Source of the DNA: Deltaproteobacteria bacterium
Lineage (GTDB): Bacteria > Desulfobacterota > Desulfuromonadia > Desulfuromonadales > Geopsychrobacteraceae
Length of the DNA: 40,178 nucleotides
Reading direction: 5' to 3'
Assembly (NCBI GenBank): GCA_024280485.1
Contig: JAJRQB010000067.1
Location: 1 to 40,178 of the forward strand
Below the pieces are notes generated by a model. That model made no database searches. It worked only from the letters and a program-made list of their open reading frames with translations, and was not told where the DNA came from. Below are positions 34,542 through 40,178 of this stretch, one piece after another. A program made the position numbers and the translations under genes. The first letter of the stretch is position 1, and every line of letters begins with the position of its first letter.

Positions 34542-35453
34542 ATGCTCGACCGTCGCCAGTTTATCCGTAAAAGTCTCCAGACTGCCTGCGCTGCGGGCGT
34601 GGCAGGTGCTGTGCCGCAACTCCTGTTGCCTCCGGCAGCCAGTGCGGCTCAAAATGCCGTTCTTGCGGTACGCCGTGGAGAGGACATACCGCGGTTAGTG
34701 CGAGAGACGCTTGCGGCTTTCGGGGGTATGAAGCGGTTCGTTCATCCAGGCGAAACGGTCGTAGTCAAACCGAATATTGGCTGGGATCGTGCGGTAGAGC
34801 TGGCGGCTAATACCCACCCACTGGTCGTACAAACTGTCGTGCAGCTTTGTCTGGAAGCCGGCGCCGATAAAATTCAGATTTTCGATCGAACCTGTAATGA
34901 TCCGCGCCGCTGCTATGTGAGTAGCGGCATACAGTCGGCGGTAGAACAGATTGACTCAAAAAAGGTCGAGATCGTTCATATGGATCGTCGGGCCTATAAG
35001 GAGCTTGAAATCACCGATGGCAAGGCACTTAACCGTTGGTCTTTCTACCTGCCCGCCCTCGAGGCTGATCGTCTGATCAACCTGCCGATCGCTAAACATC
35101 ACTCAATCTCGACCCTGACCCTCGGCATGAAAAACCTGATGGGCGTCATTGGTGGGAATCGTGGGATGTTACACCGCAAAATCGCCGAATCTCTGGCGGA
35201 TATCAATACGGTCATCCATTCAGATTTAACCCTGATCGACGCAACGCGAATTCTGGTCGCTAATGGCCCGCAAGGGGGCCGTCTTGAGGATGTCGAGGTA
35301 CGCAATACCCTGATCGCTTCGCCGCAGATTGTCACGGCCGACGCTTATGCCGCGACCTTGTTAGGTTATCAGCCGCAACAGATTGAAACCATTGTTGCCG
35401 GTCATCAAAGAGGCCTGGGTGAGATCGACCTGAGCCGGGTAAAGCAACTCTGA
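34542..35453 (+). CDS. Tat-exported DUF362 protein
   Basis: A 303-residue protein of the DUF362 family. The N-terminus is a twin-arginine signal (DRRQFIRKS, then a hydrophobic stretch ending near PAASAAQ), so it is exported folded, usually with a cofactor bound. The family core is seen in VVVKPNIGWDRAVELAANTHP, INLPIAKHHSISTLTLGMKNLMG and LIDATRILVANGPQGG (quoted in part). It lacks the C-terminal ferredoxin domain found in some relatives, but the next gene encodes a polyferredoxin and overlaps it by one base, so the two probably work together in electron transfer. The substrate is unknown. Confidence 0.85.
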   Translation: MLDRRQFIRKSLQTACAAGVAGAVPQLLLPPAASAAQNAVLAVRRGEDIPRLVRETLAAFGGMKRFVHPGETVVVKPNIGWDRAVELAANTHPLVVQTVVQLCLEAGADKIQIFDRTCNDPRRCYVSSGIQSAVEQIDSKKVEIVHMDRRAYKELEITDGKALNRWSFYLPALEADRLINLPIAKHHSISTLTLGMKNLMGVIGGNRGMLHRKIAESLADINTVIHSDLTLIDATRILVANGPQGGRLEDVEVRNTLIASPQIVTADAYAATLLGYQPQQIETIVAGHQRGLGEIDLSRVKQL

Positions 35454-36979
35454 TGCGCGTGAACCGCAATTGGCGGATTATCGTACAGTCGCTAACCCTG
35501 CTCGGCTTTCTCTGGCTCTTCCTGCAGACTGAATATCGCGGAACCGATGAACTGGCCTACCCGGTCAGTCTGCTCTTCCGGCTTGATCCCCTTGCCTTGT
35601 TTGCTGCTGTTTTTGCTCCCGGTGATTCAGATCTGTTGCTGCTCTGGCCGGCCCTGGTGCTGCTTTGTCTGACTATGGTTTTTGGGCGTTTCTTCTGTAG
35701 TTGGCTCTGTCCGCTTGGCACCTTGCTCGATTTTTTCGGTGGTCCGTTCCGGCGGGCTTCAAACTCTTTTGTCGGTTGGCCAAAGGCAAAATACTATCTG
35801 CTTGCCGGTCTGACCCTCGCCAGCCTTTGCGGTTTGCAGCTGTTTGGACTGCTCGATCCGTTAAGTATTTTTCTGCGTAGCTTGACTCTGGCGATCAATC
35901 CGCTCTGGAACCAGCTGGCTAACGGCTTGTTTGGCTGGCTTTATCAGGCCGATCTGCCCTTGGTCAGTCCCGCGGCAGACCTTGTTTATCCCTTCTTCCG
36001 TGATCGCCTGCTGGCCTTTCGTCAGCCGGTCTTTCTGCTTACCCTTTTCACCGCGGCAATTTTATTGCTTCTAGTTCTACTTGAACGCTTGCAGCCTCGT
36101 TTCTGGTGTCGCAACCTCTGTCCTTTAGGGGCACTGCTCGGAATCTGTTCGCGTCACAGTTTGTTGCAGCGTAGCCCGCTAACGGATTGTTCCGATTGCT
36201 CGCTTTGTACGAGCCATTGTCGTATGGGAGCGACTGCCGGCGCAGCCGCTCAGTCGGCTGAGTGCATTCGGTGTCTCGACTGTCTCGATTTCTGCCCAAA
36301 TCAACGCATAGCTTTCAGTTTTAGTAAGGGCGAGGCAAAAGGTTTTGATCTCTCCCGCCGAACCTTGCTGGTGGCTTCGGTCAGCGGGGCGATTATGGCC
36401 CCCCTGGCAGCCGCTGCCCCTTTGACCGGCACCTATCGTAATGATTTGATTCGTCCCCCTGGCGCTGTTGTCGAAGATGAATTTCTACGGCGTTGCATCC
36501 GTTGCGGTGAATGCATGAAGGTCTGCATCGGTGGCGCCTTGCACCCCGATCTCCTGCGCGGGGGTGCATTTTCTCTCTGGTCACCGGTCCTGATCGCACG
36601 TCTTGGTTATTGTGAACTTGATTGTACTCTTTGCGGTCAGGTCTGCCCGACTGGCGCGATTCGTCTGCTCAAGGTTGAAGAGAAACGTAAGACCAAGATC
36701 GGCCTGGCAGTTATAGACAGGGATCGTTGTCTTCCCTTTGCGCGCGGAGAGGAATGTCTGGTTTGTGAGGAACATTGTCCGACCGGTAAAAAAGCGATCG
36801 TATTTGATCGTCGTAAGGTATTGCTTGGCAGTGAGCCGAAGGAGTTGCTGCAACCACGCGTGCTGACCGAACTCTGTATCGGTTGCGGAATCTGTGAAAC
36901 GCGCTGCCCGGTTAGCGGGATTAGTGCGATTAATATAATCAGTGAAGGGGAAAGTCGTATCCCGCTGAGGTTGCTATGA
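35453..36979 (+). CDS. Membrane NapH-NapG-like polyferredoxin fusion
   Basis: A 508-residue membrane iron-sulfur protein. The first half is NapH/NosR-C-like: about four to five helices and two CP motifs (FCSWLCPLG at 81-89, FWCRNLCPLG at 217-226), then two 4Fe-4S motifs (246-256 and 271-281). An internal SRRTLLVASVSGAIMAPLA (301-319) resembles a Tat signal and marks the join to a NapG-like half with four more 4Fe-4S motifs (348-358 and three later, the last CIGCGICETRCP). Single genes usually encode these halves. It probably passes electrons from the quinone pool to a periplasmic partner such as the DUF362 protein. It overlaps both neighbours (1 and 4 bases). Confidence 0.88.
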   Translation: MRVNRNWRIIVQSLTLLGFLWLFLQTEYRGTDELAYPVSLLFRLDPLALFAAVFAPGDSDLLLLWPALVLLCLTMVFGRFFCSWLCPLGTLLDFFGGPFRRASNSFVGWPKAKYYLLAGLTLASLCGLQLFGLLDPLSIFLRSLTLAINPLWNQLANGLFGWLYQADLPLVSPAADLVYPFFRDRLLAFRQPVFLLTLFTAAILLLLVLLERLQPRFWCRNLCPLGALLGICSRHSLLQRSPLTDCSDCSLCTSHCRMGATAGAAAQSAECIRCLDCLDFCPNQRIAFSFSKGEAKGFDLSRRTLLVASVSGAIMAPLAAAAPLTGTYRNDLIRPPGAVVEDEFLRRCIRCGECMKVCIGGALHPDLLRGGAFSLWSPVLIARLGYCELDCTLCGQVCPTGAIRLLKVEEKRKTKIGLAVIDRDRCLPFARGEECLVCEEHCPTGKKAIVFDRRKVLLGSEPKELLQPRVLTELCIGCGICETRCPVSGISAINIISEGESRIPLRLL

Positions 36980-37611
36980 AACTCCTATTGTTTGTTCTGC
37001 TTTTTTTCGGAGCTCCTGCCGCTGCGGAAACCATCAAGATAGGTTTCGATAAAGATTTGAGCGGATGGCAAGAAAAAATATTTAACGGCAGGGTCGATTA
37101 TCAAGTTATCGAAGATGACGGGCATCTGATTCTTCAGGGTGAAAGTAACGGCAAGGCATCTGCCCTTATTCATTGGCAAGACATTGATCCTCAGAAGTAT
37201 CCAATATTACGTTGGCGTTGGAAAATTGATAAAGTTCTTAAAAATGGTCACGCCGGGCAGAAGTCGGGTGATGATTATCCTGCTCGTATCTATATTATCT
37301 TCAATTCCTGGCTACCTACTTTTGCTCGCAGCATAAACTATATTTGGGCGAGTCATGTTAAACAAGAAACGATGGTTGTTAGCCCATATTACCGGCGATC
37401 TGTTATGTTAGCCGTTAATTCTGGTAATGATGACGCAGGCCATTGGGTGATAGAAGAGCGTGATCTTCTCGCTGATTATCAGCAGGCCTTTGATGGTAAA
37501 ATTCCGTTGATTAAGGCGATAGCAATTATGAGCGATGGCGATGATACCGGGGAGAGTGCAACCGCTTGGTACGATTGGTTTGAGTTTGCCCCGGCAGGAG
37601 TTGATCCTTAG
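36976..37611 (+). CDS. Exported DUF3047 protein
   Basis: A 211-residue exported protein of the DUF3047 family, function unknown. A signal peptide of about 20 residues (ending APAAAE) is followed by the family features: LRWRWKIDK near residue 77, a DDYPARIYIIF stretch, NYIWASH, and MSDGDDTGESATAWYDWFEF at the C-terminus (a beta-sandwich, carbohydrate-binding-like fold is plausible). It is the last gene of the large cluster, overlaps the polyferredoxin gene by four bases and looks visibly richer in A and T than the preceding genes. Its stop is only 3 bases from the end of the convergent diguanylate cyclase gene, with no terminator between. Confidence 0.83.
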   Translation: MKLLLFVLLFFGAPAAAETIKIGFDKDLSGWQEKIFNGRVDYQVIEDDGHLILQGESNGKASALIHWQDIDPQKYPILRWRWKIDKVLKNGHAGQKSGDDYPARIYIIFNSWLPTFARSINYIWASHVKQETMVVSPYYRRSVMLAVNSGNDDAGHWVIEERDLLADYQQAFDGKIPLIKAIAIMSDGDDTGESATAWYDWFEFAPAGVDP

Positions 37612-37614
37612 GTT

Positions 37615-38559
37615 CTAGGAATCAAGCTCAGGAGGATATGGGGTTTGCATTGTTTCGACGCGGTTGCGTCCGTTATGTTTTGCCAAATAGAGGGCTTCGT
37701 CGGCAATGCGGATTAATTCGTCCTCCGAATGATCATTACTCCCAGATGCAGTCGCGACCCCCAGGCTGATGGTCAGTTTAAGTGTCGCAATATTGCCTGT
37801 AAATTGATAGTTTTCTATCCGTGCCCTGATTCGTTCAGCGACTTCGGCAGCATGCTGAATATTCGTTTCCGGTAATACTAAACAAAACTCCTCTCCACCA
37901 TAACGTGCGGCCAGGTCATAGGGACGCAAGTGTTCACGCAACATGTCTGCGACAGTGACGAGGACGTCATCGCCCGCCTGATGTCCGTATTTATCATTTA
38001 CCCACTTAAAGTGATCTATGTCACACATAATTAACGAACAGGGCACATGGTTGCGCTGGCAACGACTCATCTCATTTTCTAGCATTTCAGTTAGAGAGCG
38101 GCGGTTGCAGAGCCTGGTTAGAGGGTCTGTTTGAGAAAGCTCCATAAGCAGGCGGTTGCTGCGCCGGAGCTCGTCCTGAAGGGTTTTGAGTTGTAGATGG
38201 ACCTTAAGTCTGGCAATAAGTTCTTGTGGTTCAAAGGGTTTGGTGATGTAGTCACTGGCACCACTTTCCAGGCCCCTTACTTTGGTGGCGACATCGTCAT
38301 GGCTGGTCAGCATGATTACGGGTTTGTCCCGCAAATCTTCGCGTGATTGAAGCAGAGCCAGAAATTTTAAACCGTCGATGCCGGGCATCTCAATGTCACA
38401 CAAGATGACATCAACGTGATTACTGACCAACAGCTTGAAACCCTCAACTCCACCATTCGCTTGCAAGACTTTTTGGAACAGGTGATGGTTCTCTATAGAA
38501 TCGCTAACTTGTTGGCGAATTGTGGCTGAATCATCGATGATCAGAAGAGTACGTTCCAT
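37615..38559 (-). CDS. Response-regulator diguanylate cyclase
   Basis: A 314-residue PleD-like protein: a receiver domain (phospho-acceptor Asp55 in ILCDIEMPG, conserved Lys107) joined by a short coil to a GGDEF domain. The active site is GGEEF (221-225), which is competent to make cyclic di-GMP, and the inhibitory I-site RPYD (212-215) is intact, so product feedback is expected. No kinase gene is adjacent. It is convergent with the large envelope cluster and upstream genes run the same way as hgcAB, but a gap of about 100 bases separates it from hgcB, so co-transcription is uncertain. Confidence 0.92.
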   Translation of the reverse strand: MERTLLIIDDSATIRQQVSDSIENHHLFQKVLQANGGVEGFKLLVSNHVDVILCDIEMPGIDGLKFLALLQSREDLRDKPVIMLTSHDDVATKVRGLESGASDYITKPFEPQELIARLKVHLQLKTLQDELRRSNRLLMELSQTDPLTRLCNRRSLTEMLENEMSRCQRNHVPCSLIMCDIDHFKWVNDKYGHQAGDDVLVTVADMLREHLRPYDLAARYGGEEFCLVLPETNIQHAAEVAERIRARIENYQFTGNIATLKLTISLGVATASGSNDHSEDELIRIADEALYLAKHNGRNRVETMQTPYPPELDS

Positions 38560-38657
38560 GGGTGCCCTTAACTAATTAATGTCGTTTACACATTTTAATG
38601 GGGCAGGGGGGTAAAGTAAAGGGTGGTTAATAAAAAAGACAGACAAATGCAGATACT

Positions 38658-38954
38658 TCAACAGCAATTGCTCCCTTCAGAGCAGTCACAACTTGGTTCT
38701 TCACCTGTAACCCAACTATGAATGATGGCACTCGCGCAGCCAACACCAGCATTTACACTCAGTGCTGTAACCGGACAATTACCGACACAGGCTCCGCATT
38801 CCATACAGTGATCAAGTTCTACGATCTGTGCCAGCCGGTCTTCGACAATGAACACCGCGTGCGGGCACACCGTTGTGCAGAGGCTGCAGCCGATACATTT
38901 GTTTTGATCCAGTTTGAGGGTCGCGACGCCCTTCAGGTATTCGTTCTTAATCAT
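38658..38954 (-). CDS. hgcB: Mercury methylation ferredoxin HgcB
   Basis: A 98-residue 2[4Fe-4S] ferredoxin that supplies electrons to the corrinoid protein HgcA during mercury methylation. Two cluster motifs are present (C20-C23-C26-C30-P and C50-C53-C56-C60-P). The HgcB-specific features are also here: a conserved extra Cys73 (VGCASAII) and a C-terminal vicinal pair (SNCC, residues 97-98), both linked to mercury handling in the Desulfovibrio ND132 work. Length agrees with the family. It starts 12 bases after hgcA, with an AGGAT ribosome site. The pair order hgcA-hgcB is the standard one. Confidence 0.95.
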   Translation of the reverse strand: MIKNEYLKGVATLKLDQNKCIGCSLCTTVCPHAVFIVEDRLAQIVELDHCMECGACVGNCPVTALSVNAGVGCASAIIHSWVTGEEPSCDCSEGSNCC

Positions 38955-38966
38955 CTTTTATCCTGA

Positions 38967-39893
38967 TTAAAAGGCTGCCGATAGCCAAAGAGTTAAGGCT
39001 ATGCCCGATGCTGCCAAATGGCAGGGGATAGCTAAACGCATCTCCTTCTCGACTCCTGAAGGGGATGTGTAGGTTGACGAGCCAGTGAAGTTCATGGCGG
39101 TGTAGCTCGATATGGCGGTCACCTGCAACAGCAGCGCGATCTGATTCAGCAAACCACTATCAGAAAACAGACTGAGGCAGAGCAGGATTGCTGCACCTGA
39201 TCCAAGCCATACCCCTTTGAGAGAAAATGCACGACCCGGGAGCCAGGGCAGTAGCATTGGTGTAAGGACAGAACCGGATAACAAGCCTACGAAACCAGCA
39301 AAGATGGCCCCACTTCCACGAGTCCAGGCCGCTGAGAAATCAAAGATATCGCTACCAATCCCACCTAGGAGCAGAAGGGCAAGCGCTACGTAGAGGATCT
39401 GCCACCGAAGCATGGAAATCTCAACTGGGGTAAGAATTGTACGATCTTTCAAAGAGAAGTTCACGCGACGCATTGAGGTCGTTGCTTGCTTGTTTGCGGC
39501 TAAGAACTCAGGGAGATCAGTAGCCCTGACCGGACCGTAAATCACTCCGAATCCACAGGCTTTTTTAACTAGATGTGCGGCTACCCCTGGGGCACCCAAT
39601 TGTGGAACAACCAGCCTTCTGTGATCGACAAGATTCTGCAGGTCAACCATTTGTACGCATCGAATGATTTCATCTGTGCCAAAAGTCCCTTTACCCGCCG
39701 CACACCAGACATTGATGCCTTTGGTATCGATGACTAGTATCCAGACGTCCAAGGATCCAATTGAGCCTCGGAGAACATCAAAACTCAGTTTGTAGTTGGC
39801 TGATACCAGAACTTCAGATTTTTCATCAGGCGAGCCAATAGCGTAAAGGCCAGGAGTGACCATGTACTTGTCGCGACCGATTCCCCAACGCAT
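38967..39893 (-). CDS. hgcA: Mercury methylation corrinoid protein HgcA (5' end disrupted)
   Basis: HgcA passes a methyl group from its corrinoid cofactor to Hg(II). The diagnostic cap-helix motif GINVWCAAGKGTFGTDE is intact, with the Cys that coordinates cobalt (residue 64 here, Cys93 in Desulfovibrio ND132). The soluble corrinoid domain (QLGAPGVAAHLVKKACGF) is followed by four to five C-terminal membrane helices. The only in-frame standard start is the ATG at 39893, but this lies inside a conserved block (MRWGIGRDKYMVTPGLYAIG), and homologous coding sequence continues upstream to about 40055 without ATG, GTG or TTG. The gene is thus either frameshifted near its start, cut by the adjacent IS element, or translated in shortened form. 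hgcB follows after 12 bases. Confidence 0.92.
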   Translation of the reverse strand: MRWGIGRDKYMVTPGLYAIGSPDEKSEVLVSANYKLSFDVLRGSIGSLDVWILVIDTKGINVWCAAGKGTFGTDEIIRCVQMVDLQNLVDHRRLVVPQLGAPGVAAHLVKKACGFGVIYGPVRATDLPEFLAANKQATTSMRRVNFSLKDRTILTPVEISMLRWQILYVALALLLLGGIGSDIFDFSAAWTRGSGAIFAGFVGLLSGSVLTPMLLPWLPGRAFSLKGVWLGSGAAILLCLSLFSDSGLLNQIALLLQVTAISSYTAMNFTGSSTYTSPSGVEKEMRLAIPCHLAASGIALTLWLSAAF

Positions 39894-40055
39894 CGCTATG
39901 CGCCCACGATAGTCGACAGCTTGGAGCTTGGAATCAATGACAGGAATTTCACCAGTCGGTGTCTCGATCCATCCCTTAACAAAGGACTCGATCCTGTAGC
40001 CAGCTTTTCGGTGATCTTTAGCTGGCGGGCAGCATGATTTTATTGTTCCATCACG
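39894..40055 (-). other. In-frame N-terminal hgcA sequence without a start codon
   Basis: Fifty-four open codons precede the annotated hgcA start, beginning after a TAG at 40056-40058. They encode a Cys-Cys-Pro-Pro segment and then GWIETPTGEIPVIDSK and YRGRIA, which read as authentic HgcA N-terminus. An ATG at 40049-40051 lies in another frame (Met-Glu-Gln-stop); adding one base near 40043 would join it to the hgcA frame. No good ribosome site precedes that ATG. Confidence 0.7.
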
Positions 40056-40068
40056 CTAGTAAAAACTA

Positions 40069-40082
40069 TGGACTTTAGTCCA
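40069..40082 (+). repeat. Subterminal hairpin of the IS200/IS605 left end
   Basis: TGGACT (40069-40074) and AGTCCA (40077-40082) form a 6-bp stem with a two-base loop. Such small palindromes are what Y1 transposases of this family recognise at the left end. Confidence 0.65.
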
Positions 40083-40126
40083 AGTCTTTCAGATGCTACT
40101 CATATTTGATTTTCAAAGGAGTAGCT

Positions 40127-40178
40127 ATGGTCGATTATCGATATGGCAGTCATACGGTCAGCCGTTTAACAGTTCATC
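40127..40178 (+). CDS. tnpA: IS200/IS605-family transposase TnpA, N-terminal fragment
   Basis: Seventeen codons are visible after a good AAAGGAG ribosome site: MVDYRYGSHTVSRLTVH. The YRYGSHTVxxL opening is typical of IS200/IS605 TnpA, single-strand-specific HUH transposases. The catalytic HUH and Tyr residues lie beyond the window, so activity cannot be judged. Confidence 0.75.
   Translation, partial: MVDYRYGSHTVSRLTVH

Larger units (their letters stand above)
40060..40178 (+). mobile_element. IS200/IS605-family element, left end (runs off the window)
   Basis: The window ends inside an element whose transposase start (40127) and subterminal hairpin (40069-40082) are those of the IS200/IS605 family. 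The exact left tip cannot be fixed; it lies somewhere between the TAG at 40056-40058 and the hairpin. It points away from hgcA. These elements insert without target duplication. Confidence 0.7.

Noticed and set aside
28180-36979. A nos (nitrous oxide reductase) maturation cluster, because of NosD-like and NapH/NosR-like proteins
   Set aside because: No nosZ, nosF, nosY or nosL; beta-helix and polyferredoxin families are too widespread to support it alone.
22874-37611. A porin-cytochrome conduit for extracellular electron transfer
   Set aside because: No CxxCH haem motif and no clear porin is encoded anywhere in the cluster.

Overview
The window looks like a chromosomal segment of a Gram-negative, anaerobic, probably Desulfuromonadales-like bacterium (Desulfuromonadota). 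This is an inference from gene content: the mercury-methylation pair hgcAB, a PII-glutamine synthetase unit behind a sigma-54 promoter, NtrC-type regulation, a DUF362 plus polyferredoxin pair, many exported lipoproteins, and a thiSGH-type thiamine operon. No rRNA, tRNA, CRISPR array or c-type cytochrome (CxxCH) was seen.

Layout. Positions 1-3141 hold a terminator of an upstream gene, a YfcE-like phosphoesterase, an ExbB/ExbD proton-channel pair and a phosphofructokinase. Positions 3170-9669 are signalling: a GAF-containing methyl-accepting protein, a CRP/FNR regulator, a membrane PAS histidine kinase and its likely sigma-54 response regulator. Positions 9887-12570 hold a DUF2148 ferredoxin-domain protein and then glnB-glnA with a near-perfect -24/-12 promoter. 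On the minus strand follow an SLC13-type transporter and the thiFSGH-E operon, headed by a promoter, a TPP riboswitch and an intrinsic terminator. Positions 18296-20988 hold a small unknown protein and a compact three-gene unit (AAA+ homologue without catalytic residues, FmdE-like protein, SPLCACG-type permease) behind a second good sigma-54 promoter candidate.

Positions 21253-37611 are the most unusual part. After a stand-alone secreted beta-propeller protein with its own terminator comes a run of about 13 genes on one strand, mostly joined by 1-20 base overlaps. It encodes a beta-helix/PQQ-propeller lipoprotein, a membrane spermidine-synthase-like protein (frameshifted here), three alternating pairs of carboxypeptidase-regulatory-like and right-handed beta-helix proteins, a DUF3467 protein, a shortened betaine-binding-like protein, a Tat-exported DUF362 protein, a membrane NapH/NapG-like polyferredoxin and a DUF3047 protein. 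Nearly every product carries an export signal or membrane segments. I read it as an undescribed envelope system that couples an inner-membrane electron-transfer module to a set of secreted scaffold proteins; what it does is unknown.

Positions 37615-40178 hold a response-regulator diguanylate cyclase, then hgcB and hgcA on the minus strand. hgcA lacks a usable start codon in the frame of its conserved N-terminus, and an IS200/IS605-type element begins immediately upstream of it and runs off the window. Two genes here (the spermidine-synthase-like gene and possibly hgcA) look broken by single missing bases in or near short homopolymers, so sequencing error has to be weighed against real inactivation.
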